A DNA stretch of 64,000 nucleotides from Flavobacterium reichenbachii (lineage in GTDB: Bacteria > Bacteroidota > Bacteroidia > Flavobacteriales > Flavobacteriaceae): NCBI RefSeq assembly GCF_002217435.1, contig NZ_MUHF01000031.1:1-64000 (forward strand). The letters run 5' to 3'. The position numbers and the translations under genes were made by a program. Below, in pieces: positions 17,980 to 27,233 of this stretch. Within the stretch, counting starts at the first letter, position 1; every line of letters begins with the position of its first letter. Below the pieces are notes generated by a model, which was not told the origin of the DNA, ran no database searches, and saw nothing but the letters and a program-made list of their open reading frames with translations.

Positions 17980-20900
17980 TTAATTTTCGCTGTAGCTTTT
18001 AAGTAAAGAGGTTTCCAGTGGCAAATAGATATTAATAGAAGTACCTTCTCCCGGATTGCTGGAGGCGTTTACAAAACCTTTATGGTTTCCTACAATCTGT
18101 TTTACAAGTGTCAATCCGAGACCTGTACCATATTGTGATTCATCACCTTGCAATTTATAAAAAGGATCAAATATAAGTTTTTCGTAATCTTTATTAAACC
18201 CTTTGCCATTATCACTAACTGTTATTTTGATATAATCTGTATACGGATCGACGTCAATTGAATTAAATTCTTCGATTTCGGGATAACTTACGCTTATCTT
18301 TATTTGAACCTCGTTGTCCTGTTTCGAATATTTTACAGCATTGGTAATTAGATGTGTAAAAAGCAGATGAATCTGCCAGGATATAATATTCATGGACGGG
18401 AAAGCATCTGCAGTTATAGTTGCATTGCGTTCTTTGATAATGGTTTTAAGATCAGCAAGTACTTTTTTTATAATTAAGTTGAGATCGGTTTTCTTGAATT
18501 TTTTCTCGGTAAAGTTAATTTTAGAGAAATTAATAAGATCTTCTATAAGCTGATTCATATTGACCGCAGTGTGCAGCAGTCGTTTTAAATTATGATTTCC
18601 AGAATCTGATAATCCAGATTCGGTATCTGTAATTTTTTTTCCGAACATGTAAATTTTCCTGATCGGTTCAAGAAGATTATTACTTGCAGCAAGTGTAAAA
18701 GATTCCAGCTGTTTATTATTACTTTCTAATTCGGTATTTTTAGTTTTCAGAGATTCATTGCTTTCTTCGAGATCTGTAATGTCTTCCATTGCGATCAGCA
18801 TCATTCCTTCTGGTATTGAGTCAACAATTGGCGCCGCATTTACAAGCATTGTTTTTTTTCTGCCAGAATGAAGATTAAATTCTATTTTAATATTTTCTAC
18901 GATTTCATTACGGCGAATTTTTGTCAAAATATTTTCTTTGATCTGAGGGCTGTTCCATTGCGAATTTTCAAGTTCAAATATAGAAAATCCTTCTGTCTGC
19001 TCTTCCTGAGTTCTAAAATAGCTGTAAAATGCCGGATTGGCATTTCTTACGATAAAATTTTTATCGATAATAAGAAGCGGTTCTTTTATGGTTTTTACAA
19101 TCGATTCGTAAAAATTCCTCATAGAAGACAACTCATGTCTGCTTTTCTGAAGTTCGTCATTTGTGCATAACAACTCTTCGTTATTAGAAAGAAGTTCTTC
19201 TGCAGAAACTTCCAGCTGCTCATTCAAAAGCTGTAATTCTTCTGTTCGTCTGAGCAATTCTTCGTTTGTTGTTCGTAGTTCTTCAAAATAAATCTGCTGT
19301 TCTTCCGTCAATTGCTTAAAATCTTCGTGAAGCAGTGATAATTCTTTTTCAGTATTGGTAACGCCGTTTTTTTGATGAGTTAATTCAACAATTGGTTTTC
19401 TGTTAAAAATCACTAACAAAAGTTCGGCATGCGATGCGATATTTACGACTTCAAAACAAGTAAGATAAGATTGATTCTTTACAGATATATTGGAACACTC
19501 GATATTTTTCTTTTCATTTCTGGCTTTTAAAATGGCATTTGTAAGTTCATAACGAATCTCATGATGAACCATATTTATAATATTAAAACTCGGTTTGCCG
19601 GTAGGAGGCTGTAAAAATGAACTGGTATCGCCATGAAAATGTAAAATTTCAAAATCTTCATTAATTAGAACCGCAACTGGCGAAAATTCTTCTAATAATA
19701 TATCGGCAGTTATTTTTTTGAAATCTTTTCTCAACGAAGAAGCTGTCGAAGCAATAGTATTTTTTATTTTATCATCAGCATTAGGGAGAATATAAGGCAT
19801 AGAATGAACGGAAGCATCTTTACGCACATATATCTTTTCTTTTTTGTCTACAGCAGCAAACAAATTCTTGACATTTTGTGCCGTTTCAGCTCTTCCCAGA
19901 AATAGAAATCCTTTTTCTCTAAGGGCATAATGAAATGAGGATAAAACCTGATTCTGAAGCTCTGGATTGAAATATATTAGAACATTGCGGCACAATATAA
20001 AGTCGATTCTGGAAAACGGAAAATCTTTGGAGAGATCATGAACTGCAAAAATGCAATTATTTCTTATGGATTTATTAATATGATAACCACTGTCTTTTTT
20101 TGTAAAATACTTTGCTTTTCTTTTATCGTTAATGTTTTTTAAATCCTGAAGTGTATATACTCCCGCACGAGATTTCTCAATGCATTTTTCGGACAAATCC
20201 GAAGCAAATAGCTTTACGGTAAAATCCTGGTTGTTTGTGTTTTGCAGATATTCGTCTAATATTATTGCCAAAGAATATACTTCTTCACCAGTAGAACATC
20301 CTGCAGACCAAATTCTTATTTCTTTGCCAGCAGCATTTTCAATAAGCGACGGAAAAACAGTTTTAGGTAAACTGTCAAAAAACTGCTGATCTCTAAAAAA
20401 GTAAGTAACCGAAATAAGAAAATCATTGTATAATAAATCCTGCTCGCCACTATTATTTTTAAGTAATGTCAGATATTTTGCAGCACTCTCTTGTTTGGTA
20501 AGAACCATTCTTTTGGCAATTCTTCTGCGAAGCGTCTGGTGTTTGTAATTATGAAAATTGGTACCAGTTTTTAAAAATATAATATTTATGATGCTGTTAT
20601 AAATATCTTCATCAAATGCAGAAATTTCTTTTTCTTCGTATGCATAATTTTCAAGATAACTATTTTTTATCTCCAGTAATTTAGAAACAGTATCTTCTGA
20701 AGTGGTAAAGTAATCAATAAATTCAGAAATGGTTTCATCTAAAGAAAAACCGCTTTTGCTGACTGCAGATATGGTGGCGCCCCCAAATTCCTTTAATTTC
20801 TTTAATCCCGCGCTGCAATCGAGAGAAGACCACGAAAGCAGTAAACCAACAGCATAAGATTGGTATTTATGAGCAATAGCATCATAAAACATATCCAGAC

Positions 20901-21246
20901 TGTTTGTAGTTTTTGAACTTCGTGTTGAGGGTTCCAGTTTTAATATTCCTTCGTCTAAAACTAAAAAGTTATTTTGCGGAATGACGTAAATAGTATTAGG
21001 ATGCAGTTCTAGTATATTAACAACTTCATGAACGGGTATTTTAGAATGTTCCAGAAGCATTTCTGTCAAATTGCTGTGCTGCTGTCCGGCCAGATTTTCT
21101 ATAATTAAAAATGCTGCGCCAGAATCTGTCGGAACGTCGGCTATGATTTTTTTTAGAAGATCAATTTCAGAATAAGCTGTTCCTATTCCTACTACAGGGA
21201 AATGTAAATTTGTAATTTGATTTGATTTAACTTCAGAAGTGTCCAT
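17980..21246 (-). CDS. CheB-CheR-PAS-histidine kinase fusion with degenerate CheB and no phospho-acceptor His
   Basis: A 1088-residue cytosolic fusion. Residues 15-185 align with the CheB methylesterase fold (FPVVGIGTAYSE, TIYVIPQNN), but the Ser and His of the catalytic triad correspond to Ala24 and Asn51; only the Asp (WSSLDCSAG) remains. Residues 200-470 form a CheR methyltransferase that looks complete (TLRRRIAKRM, SAM loop IWSAGCSTGEE, FILCRNVLIYF). A PAS-like region and a long coiled coil (about 640-715) lead to a second PAS (about 720-840). The HisKA-like helix reads AASNNLLEPIRKIY, where active kinases have SHD, so the phospho-acceptor position is Asn856. The ATPase domain keeps LITNAVKYS, VSDNGKGFN and GTGLGLTLVKQI. 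It may act as a scaffold or a regulator of other kinases (inference). Confidence 0.88.
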   Translation of the reverse strand: MDTSEVKSNQITNLHFPVVGIGTAYSEIDLLKKIIADVPTDSGAAFLIIENLAGQQHSNLTEMLLEHSKIPVHEVVNILELHPNTIYVIPQNNFLVLDEGILKLEPSTRSSKTTNSLDMFYDAIAHKYQSYAVGLLLSWSSLDCSAGLKKLKEFGGATISAVSKSGFSLDETISEFIDYFTTSEDTVSKLLEIKNSYLENYAYEEKEISAFDEDIYNSIINIIFLKTGTNFHNYKHQTLRRRIAKRMVLTKQESAAKYLTLLKNNSGEQDLLYNDFLISVTYFFRDQQFFDSLPKTVFPSLIENAAGKEIRIWSAGCSTGEEVYSLAIILDEYLQNTNNQDFTVKLFASDLSEKCIEKSRAGVYTLQDLKNINDKRKAKYFTKKDSGYHINKSIRNNCIFAVHDLSKDFPFSRIDFILCRNVLIYFNPELQNQVLSSFHYALREKGFLFLGRAETAQNVKNLFAAVDKKEKIYVRKDASVHSMPYILPNADDKIKNTIASTASSLRKDFKKITADILLEEFSPVAVLINEDFEILHFHGDTSSFLQPPTGKPSFNIINMVHHEIRYELTNAILKARNEKKNIECSNISVKNQSYLTCFEVVNIASHAELLLVIFNRKPIVELTHQKNGVTNTEKELSLLHEDFKQLTEEQQIYFEELRTTNEELLRRTEELQLLNEQLEVSAEELLSNNEELLCTNDELQKSRHELSSMRNFYESIVKTIKEPLLIIDKNFIVRNANPAFYSYFRTQEEQTEGFSIFELENSQWNSPQIKENILTKIRRNEIVENIKIEFNLHSGRKKTMLVNAAPIVDSIPEGMMLIAMEDITDLEESNESLKTKNTELESNNKQLESFTLAASNNLLEPIRKIYMFGKKITDTESGLSDSGNHNLKRLLHTAVNMNQLIEDLINFSKINFTEKKFKKTDLNLIIKKVLADLKTIIKERNATITADAFPSMNIISWQIHLLFTHLITNAVKYSKQDNEVQIKISVSYPEIEEFNSIDVDPYTDYIKITVSDNGKGFNKDYEKLIFDPFYKLQGDESQYGTGLGLTLVKQIVGNHKGFVNASSNPGEGTSINIYLPLETSLLKSYSEN

Positions 21247-21620
21247 ATATCTTTAATTTAAAATAAGCAGTTTGTTTAGTCTGCCATAAAAAGAATCATT
21301 TTCCCCCGCTGAATATTCGATACAGAATCTAATTAACAACCAAATTAAAATATAGAAAAATATAAATCATCAAATTATCTGACGTTTCAATTGAATACCA
21401 TATCTGTTATGCAAAGGAAAAATCAGGTTAACCAAAGAACGTCTAGATTACTTTATAAAATGAAGAGGCAGTAAATTGAAAAATATTTTTTTTAGCACTC
21501 TTCAATATTGATTTTAATTGAAAATGTATTTTTATCAGGGGAGCATAAAATTATAAAAAACACAGCGTTGATTATTATACAATTAACCTTGATTGTATTA
21601 TAATTTTCATGATTTCTCAG
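21247..21620. other. Intergenic region, AT-rich
   Basis: A 374-base gap between two minus-strand genes. It must hold the promoter of the kinase fusion and the 3' end of the GntR-type gene transcript. I see no ORF, no perfect promoter match and no strong terminator hairpin. Confidence 0.4.
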
Positions 21621-22676
21621 TTATAGAGAACTGCGTTCGATATATAGAAATTTGTTTTTTATGGAGCCTTTTTTTTCTGAAAGTATAAGGTCGGCAGCAA
21701 GCGCTCCCATAGCTCTAAAATCGGTACTGATTACCGTAATATCCAGCAAGGATTTAAGTGGAGTTTCATTATAAGAAATGATTCCTATATCTTTTCCCAG
21801 CTTAAGGTTTTTAGCCTTAAGCTGCTGCATTAAAACTACAAGATCTGATTCCTGAATGGTTATATAAGCATATTTTTGATCTAATTCGATGTTTTTATTA
21901 ATGTGATTTATTATTTCAAAATCAAAATTATAAGTTACACAAAATGATTTAAAACCTGTCATAATATGCTGCGGATACGGAAATACGCCTGTATTGGGAT
22001 GAACTAAAATTATCTTTTGATACTTCTTGAGTTTATCCATTGCTTGTTCTAGTGCATTAAAGATGTCGTTTTTAAAGTCTTGATAAACTGCGTTGTAATC
22101 TGCATCGATTCCCTCTTTTACAGTATCAAGCAGAATAAGTTTGTCTTTTGGCATATTCTCAAGAGCATCTACAGCTTTATCTTTATGTTTGATTAAATTA
22201 TAACCTTTTTCGTTTGCAAAATGCGGCATTATGACATAATAATCAAATAGTCCTAAGTTTTTTTTAAGCGTATCAACAAAGAGATTTTCGTCGCAATAAT
22301 AAAGTGATACAGAAACATTTCCTTTAGATCCGATTGCATCTACAAAGGCATTGCAAATTTCCATTTTATAAGAACTTGGCTTATTAATTAATAAAAAGAT
22401 ATTGAGGACATCTACAGATTCGTTACCATTAATAAAATAACCAAGTCCAATAACAGAATAGATTAGATTTCTGGCACGCAGGTGTTTATAAGCTTTTTCG
22501 ATCGTATCTCTTGATAATGCACTTTTCTGGCTCAGCTCGGTAATTGAAGGCATTTTTTGACCAATTTTCAATTTTCCCAGATTAATTTCATCTGTAATGC
22601 ATTCTGCTACCTGTATATACTTTGGCACACTGGAGTGCAGCGTAATATTGATGTCTATCTTTTGTTCGTGCTGCAT
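21621..22676 (-). CDS. GntR-type transcriptional regulator with sugar-binding-protein-like domain
   Basis: A 351-residue regulator. Residues 10-85 form a GntR winged helix-turn-helix (VAECITDEINLGKLKIGQKM, ALSRDTIEKAYKHLRARNLI). The remaining 260 or so residues look like a periplasmic-binding-protein/LacI-type effector domain (VSVSLYYCDENL, ILVHPNTGVFPYPQHIMTG, DIGIISYNETPL). Bacteroidota use this layout to control pentose and deoxysugar genes; the effector is usually a sugar. It lies 57 bases downstream of the GH43 gene on the same strand, at the edge of the PUL, and probably binds the repeated motif in the SusC/GH43 divergent promoter region (inference). Confidence 0.88.
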   Translation of the reverse strand: MQHEQKIDINITLHSSVPKYIQVAECITDEINLGKLKIGQKMPSITELSQKSALSRDTIEKAYKHLRARNLIYSVIGLGYFINGNESVDVLNIFLLINKPSSYKMEICNAFVDAIGSKGNVSVSLYYCDENLFVDTLKKNLGLFDYYVIMPHFANEKGYNLIKHKDKAVDALENMPKDKLILLDTVKEGIDADYNAVYQDFKNDIFNALEQAMDKLKKYQKIILVHPNTGVFPYPQHIMTGFKSFCVTYNFDFEIINHINKNIELDQKYAYITIQESDLVVLMQQLKAKNLKLGKDIGIISYNETPLKSLLDITVISTDFRAMGALAADLILSEKKGSIKNKFLYIERSSL

Positions 22677-22733
22677 ATCTTATATTTTGCTAAATGGGCA
22701 ATTATTAAATTAGGTATGAAGTAAAGTAGTTGA

Positions 22734-23687
22734 TTATTGCTCTTTTTTTAAGGCATTTAATTCGTCGGCAGAAATTATTAAAACCGTTCCGTGTCGTGTT
22801 CCCTCCGGAAAACTGATTTCTTCAGATATATCCTGCCAGCCTGATGTTGTTTCTTTTACTGCTCCGTATTTCTTTTGTGTATATTTATCAAAATAAACGA
22901 CCCAATTACTGTCAATTTTTACAGCAGTTGGTCCTTCTGCCCAGTAATTTCCTGTAACGGCTTTACTGGCTTTGCTGTAAGGACCAGTGAGATTTTTGCT
23001 GAAAGCGGTCTTAATATTTTTCTGAACAGGATTTCGTGTTTCGTCTTTTAAATACATAACATATCCCTGATCTTGTTTTACAATAGAAGCATCTATGCTG
23101 TTAAAGCCGGGATCGTAAAGTAATTTTGTTTTTTTAAATTTCTTAAAATCCTTGGTTGTCGTGTAGTAAATTCGATGATTGTAGCCTTTCTCTTCGTCGG
23201 ATTTAGTTTCTAAAAATTTTCCATCAATCGTAGATGCCCAATAAATCATATAACTTTTTGATTTTTCATCATATGTAATTTCGGGAGCCCAGGTATTTCG
23301 TGTTTTATTTTCTTCTTCCATTACAGGAATAAATTGCTGTTGTGACCAATGAATTAAATCTTTAGAAGAAGCATAACCAGTTCCTTTATCAGTCCAGCTC
23401 ACGGTCCAGACCATATGGTAAAATCCGTCGGCACCTTTTACAATGCAGGGATCTCTCATTAATTTGTGTTTTCCAACCTCAGGTTTTAGAAATGAAGTAT
23501 CGTTTTTAAGAGCATTCCATTTATAGCCGTCTTCGCTGTATGCAAAATGAAGTCCGTCTTCGCCATTTCCTTTAAAATAGCTAAAAAGGTATATTTCTTT
23601 TTTCTGTGAATAAGCAGAAAAAAAAGTAGATAAACATAATAATAAAATTAGAGCTCTTAAGCTTTTTAATGTATTTGATTTTACCAT
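22734..23687 (-). CDS. Glycoside hydrolase family 43-like secreted enzyme
   Basis: A 317-residue protein with a signal peptide ending near FSAYSQ. It looks like a five-bladed GH43-type propeller. The three acidic residues are visible: Asp in LMRDPCIV (general base), Asp in NSIDASIV (pKa modulator) and Glu in YWAEGPTAV (general acid). GH43 members mostly cleave alpha-L-arabinofuranose, beta-xylose or beta-1,3-galactan; the subfamily cannot be fixed by eye. It is transcribed divergently from susC/susD and placed with the GntR-type regulator, so it belongs to the PUL. Confidence 0.82.
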   Translation of the reverse strand: MVKSNTLKSLRALILLLCLSTFFSAYSQKKEIYLFSYFKGNGEDGLHFAYSEDGYKWNALKNDTSFLKPEVGKHKLMRDPCIVKGADGFYHMVWTVSWTDKGTGYASSKDLIHWSQQQFIPVMEEENKTRNTWAPEITYDEKSKSYMIYWASTIDGKFLETKSDEEKGYNHRIYYTTTKDFKKFKKTKLLYDPGFNSIDASIVKQDQGYVMYLKDETRNPVQKNIKTAFSKNLTGPYSKASKAVTGNYWAEGPTAVKIDSNWVVYFDKYTQKKYGAVKETTSGWQDISEEISFPEGTRHGTVLIISADELNALKKEQ

Positions 23688-23718
23688 TCGGTTAGATTGT
23701 TTTAGTAAATAAAAACTT

Positions 23719-23726
23719 CAAATCTA
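23719..23726 (-). promoter_or_regulatory. -7 element of the GH43/regulator transcript
   Basis: On the minus strand it reads TAGATTTG, matching TAnnTTTG, 32 bases before the GH43 start. No -33 TTG is seen at proper spacing, which suits activator-dependent control. Confidence 0.4.
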
Positions 23727-23765
23727 CACTTGTATTATCGTAAAATTATCTGACCTTCTATAAAT

Positions 23766-23785
23766 TACCATCCTGTAGCATCCTG
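23766..23785 (-). promoter_or_regulatory. Putative operator, GH43 side
   Basis: On the minus strand this reads CAGGATGCTACAGGATGGTA, a 10-base direct repeat (CAGGATGCTA/CAGGATGGTA, 9 of 10 identical). Its first 15 bases match the susC-side copy at 24002-24016 in 14 positions. The inverted placement upstream of two divergent PUL genes suggests binding by the adjacent GntR-type regulator (inference). Confidence 0.6.
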
Positions 23786-24001
23786 CTCATTTAAATTATT
23801 ATATAATTATTTAAAAGTTGTATTAGTTGTTATATTGATTATTTTTAGGTTAATAAATACTATTAATAAAAAAATAAATTACTAAAATTTTTAATATAAT
23901 AATTTCATTTTTCGCAATGCTTTTTAGTTGTAAAATAAGGGCTTCTGGCGTTTTCTTGTTAAAATAAATGTAATAAAATTGAATAATAAGCTGATAGCTA
24001 A

Positions 24002-24026
24002 CAGGATACTACAGGACAGTACGGAC
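24002..24026 (+). promoter_or_regulatory. Putative operator, susC side
   Basis: CAGGATACTACAGGA (24002-24016) differs from the GH43-side copy in one base. Half-sites CAGGA recur every 10 bases (24002, 24012, and a weaker CGGAC at 24022), one helical turn apart. The site ends about 12 bases before the -7 box at 24039, so it covers the place where the -33 element would be. Confidence 0.6.
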
Positions 24027-24038
24027 TTAACTTCTGAA

Positions 24039-24046
24039 TAAATTTG
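24039..24046 (+). promoter_or_regulatory. -7 element of the susC/susD transcript
   Basis: TAAATTTG matches TAnnTTTG, 33 bases before the ATG at 24080. No -33 TTG is present at 17-23 bases; the putative operator lies there instead. Confidence 0.45.
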
Positions 24047-24079
24047 AGTTAACTAATTATTAACCAAATTTTAACTTTT

Positions 24080-27000
24080 ATGAAAAACAAATTAAGTGTT
24101 CTGCTGGTGCTTTTTACAGTGCTTTTGCATATAGGAGCATATGCGCAGAACAAAGTAGTTAAAGGTACTATTACAGATGCTTCTGGACTGCCGGTTCCTG
24201 GAGTTAATGTACTTATTAAAGGAAGTCCAAATGGTGTCAGTACAGATTTGGACGGATCTTATTCGATTAGTGTTCCTTCGGGAAGCATCTTGGTTTACAG
24301 CTTTATTGGTTTTAAAAAACAAGAAGTCACTGTAGGTGCCGCAACGGTTTATAATGTTGTATTAAAAGAAGATGATAATTCTCTGGAAGAAGTTGTAGTT
24401 GTAGGATATGGAGTTAAGAAGAAAAAAGATCTAACTGGTTCTATAGTAAGTGTAGGTGCCGACGAAATTGCTTCCAGACCTGTTGTAAATGCAGTACAGG
24501 CAATGCAGGGAAAAGCAGCCGGTGTTGATATTTCTACCAATGAACGACCTGGGACTGTAGGAACCATTACAATTCGCGGCGCACGTTCGATTTCAGCATC
24601 AAATGCACCGCTTTATGTGGTAGATGGAATTCCTTTAAATTCAAAACTTATAACAGATTCTTCTACAGGAAAAATTAGTGTAGATGCCAATTCTGGAGGT
24701 ATAGATTTTTTAAACCCAACAGATATAGAAACAATTGATGTTTTAAAAGATGCCTCGGCTACTGCTATTTATGGATCACGTGGTGCTAATGGAGTTATCA
24801 TTGTGACTACAAAAAAAGGTAAAAACGGCAGATTTACTTTAAATTATGATACTTCGATCATGACAGAAACCATTCATGAAAATGCTCCAATGATGAATTC
24901 TGCACAATACATTGAGTTTCGCCGCTGGGGAAGATATTATTCTAATCCGGCTGCTTTTCCAAAAGGAGATGCACCTAATATAGAAAATGACAAATTAATT
25001 TTTCTTGCATCTGCAGATCCTTCTGCCTGGGCAAATATCGAAAAAGGCTGGAGAGATGCCAGCGGTAATTTGACCACAACATGGGACGGTTCTAAAGTGG
25101 CCACTACAGACTGGACAAAATTTGTTACCCGTACCGGAATTACCCAACAGCATACTGTTTCGGTTAGCGGCGGTACAGAAAAAATGAAGGCTTATGGTTC
25201 TTTTGGATATCTAAACAACACAGGAACATTGCAAGGACAAAGCTTTGTGCGTTACAGCGGTACTGCCAATGTTGATATTACCCCAACAAAATGGTTTTCT
25301 ATGGGTATAGGACTTAATACCAGTTATGGTGTAAACGAATACGGACAATCTAACGTAGGGAGAACTGCGGTTACCAGTTCTGGCGGAATTTACGCAACGG
25401 CTCGTACCAATCTCCCATATGCGGTTCCTTACGATAGTAACGGAGTAAGAATTGACAATCCGGGAGGAGATTCTACTATAAGAACTCCTGTAGACGAATA
25501 TAAATATTCGCAAGATCAACGTGTTACATTACGTGCTTTTGGTAGTTTGTATGCGCAGTTTGATTTGGGAGCAATATCAAAATCACTTGACGGATTAAAA
25601 TACCGTATAAATTTTGGTCCAGATATCACTTCGTATCGAGACGGAGTGTATTTAGATGGGAAATCTGCTATTCGTTCGGGAACAAGTTTTGCTTCTTTAG
25701 CTAATGAAAGAACAATTTCCTATACATTAGATAACCTTATTTTCTATAACAAAACAGCTGGGAACCACAATTTTGGTGCGACTTTATTAATGAGCCAGAC
25801 CGAATATCATAATGAACAAAGTGCTCTTTCTGCTAATGATATAAAAAATCCTGCCAATAAATGGAATGCCTTAAATCCTGCCAATGTAACGCTTGCAGGA
25901 TATTCTTCTGGTTTAACAGAAACAGGCTTACTGTCTTACATGGGAAGAATAAACTATGGCTATGCCGATAAATATCTCCTAACTGCATCGGGTCGTTTTG
26001 ATGGCGCTTCGCAACTGGCATCAGAAAACAGATGGGCATTTTTTCCAAGTGCTTCTGTCGCGTGGGTAGTAAACAAAGAAAAATTTTTAGAAAACGTATT
26101 GTGGATTAATCAGCTTAAGATGAGAGTTGGTTACGGGGTTACCGGAAATGCCGCAGTGCCTGCTTACGCAACGCAGCCTCCGTTAACAGGAATTGTATAT
26201 CCTAACGGATCGGGTGTGGTAAATAATACATCTTTGGGAAATATTGGTTTAGGATGGGAACAAACAGCACAGTTTAACTACGGTATTGATTTTTCTCTTT
26301 TTAACAGCAGGATTTCCGGAGCCTTAGATTATTATACAAGCAAAACAACAGATTTATTATTAAAAAGCAGTGTGCCAACGGTGATTGGTGTAAAAGATAC
26401 ATATCAAAATGTTGGTGAAACAGAAGGAAACGGTGTAGAGCTTACATTGAATACTATAAATGTATCTTCAAAAGATTTTGAATGGTCTACTAATTTAAGT
26501 GCCTCTTATCAGCAAAGTAAAATTGTATCACTGCAAAATGGAAAGTTTGATGACATTAACAATAATTTATTTATTGGAGATTCTCAAAATGTAATTTATG
26601 GTTTTGAATCAAACGGAATCTGGAAACCTGAAGATGCGGCAGAAATGGCAAAATTTAATGTTGCCGCCGGATCTAATATTTTTTCATTTGGTAACGCCAG
26701 ACCTGTTGATCAAAATGGTGATTATAAGATTGATGCTAATAATGATCGCGTTATTATTGGTTCAAAAGATCCAAAATATATTGTGGGTTTAACGAATACT
26801 TTTGTGTATAAAAATGTAGAATTGTCATTCTTTGTATACGGCCGTATGGGATACTTCTATGACACGCTTGGAGAGAACGAAGGCGCAAAAGGAAGCCAGA
26901 GACAAATAAATTATTATACCGATAATAATACCAATTCAGAATATCAGAAACCTATTTATTCTGCAGGAACAGGAGATCCTTATTTTCCTGTATTAGGATA

Positions 27001-27214
27001 TCGTGATGGATCATTTTTAAAAATCAGAAACATTTCTATCGGCTATCATTTCGATAAAGATTTAGTACAAAAACTTGGATTGACCAAATTGAGAATGTAT
27101 TGTCAGGCAAGCAATCCGGGGATGATTTTCTCTAAAGTAAAATGGACAGATCTGGATACACAGACCACAGCGTCAAACAGAGGTTTCACTTTAGGGATGA
27201 ATGTAGAATTCTAA
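24080..27214 (+). CDS. SusC-like TonB-dependent glycan transporter
   Basis: A 1044-residue outer-membrane protein. The signal peptide ends near GAYAQ (about residue 23). The carboxypeptidase-like domain (VVKGTITDASGLPVPGVNVLI, residues 24-97) is followed by the SusC motif LEEVVVVGYGVKKKKDLTGS, then the plug (about 105-230, with IRGARSISASNAPLYVVDGI and DVLKDASATAIYGSRGANGV) and the barrel ending in NVEF. It imports oligosaccharides handed over by the SusD-like lipoprotein encoded 19 bases downstream. It is the first gene of the right-hand PUL transcript. Confidence 0.96.
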   Translation: MKNKLSVLLVLFTVLLHIGAYAQNKVVKGTITDASGLPVPGVNVLIKGSPNGVSTDLDGSYSISVPSGSILVYSFIGFKKQEVTVGAATVYNVVLKEDDNSLEEVVVVGYGVKKKKDLTGSIVSVGADEIASRPVVNAVQAMQGKAAGVDISTNERPGTVGTITIRGARSISASNAPLYVVDGIPLNSKLITDSSTGKISVDANSGGIDFLNPTDIETIDVLKDASATAIYGSRGANGVIIVTTKKGKNGRFTLNYDTSIMTETIHENAPMMNSAQYIEFRRWGRYYSNPAAFPKGDAPNIENDKLIFLASADPSAWANIEKGWRDASGNLTTTWDGSKVATTDWTKFVTRTGITQQHTVSVSGGTEKMKAYGSFGYLNNTGTLQGQSFVRYSGTANVDITPTKWFSMGIGLNTSYGVNEYGQSNVGRTAVTSSGGIYATARTNLPYAVPYDSNGVRIDNPGGDSTIRTPVDEYKYSQDQRVTLRAFGSLYAQFDLGAISKSLDGLKYRINFGPDITSYRDGVYLDGKSAIRSGTSFASLANERTISYTLDNLIFYNKTAGNHNFGATLLMSQTEYHNEQSALSANDIKNPANKWNALNPANVTLAGYSSGLTETGLLSYMGRINYGYADKYLLTASGRFDGASQLASENRWAFFPSASVAWVVNKEKFLENVLWINQLKMRVGYGVTGNAAVPAYATQPPLTGIVYPNGSGVVNNTSLGNIGLGWEQTAQFNYGIDFSLFNSRISGALDYYTSKTTDLLLKSSVPTVIGVKDTYQNVGETEGNGVELTLNTINVSSKDFEWSTNLSASYQQSKIVSLQNGKFDDINNNLFIGDSQNVIYGFESNGIWKPEDAAEMAKFNVAAGSNIFSFGNARPVDQNGDYKIDANNDRVIIGSKDPKYIVGLTNTFVYKNVELSFFVYGRMGYFYDTLGENEGAKGSQRQINYYTDNNTNSEYQKPIYSAGTGDPYFPVLGYRDGSFLKIRNISIGYHFDKDLVQKLGLTKLRMYCQASNPGMIFSKVKWTDLDTQTTASNRGFTLGMNVEF

Positions 27215-27233
27215 TTAATTAAAAACAATCATT

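Larger units (their letters stand above)
23688..24079. other. Divergent PUL control region
   Basis: A 392-base region between the GH43 gene and the susC-like gene. It carries a -7-like box on each strand (24039-24046 plus; 23719-23726 minus) and two inverted copies of a near-identical 15-base motif, listed separately. The middle (about 23790-23990) is very AT-rich and shows nothing else. Confidence 0.6.
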
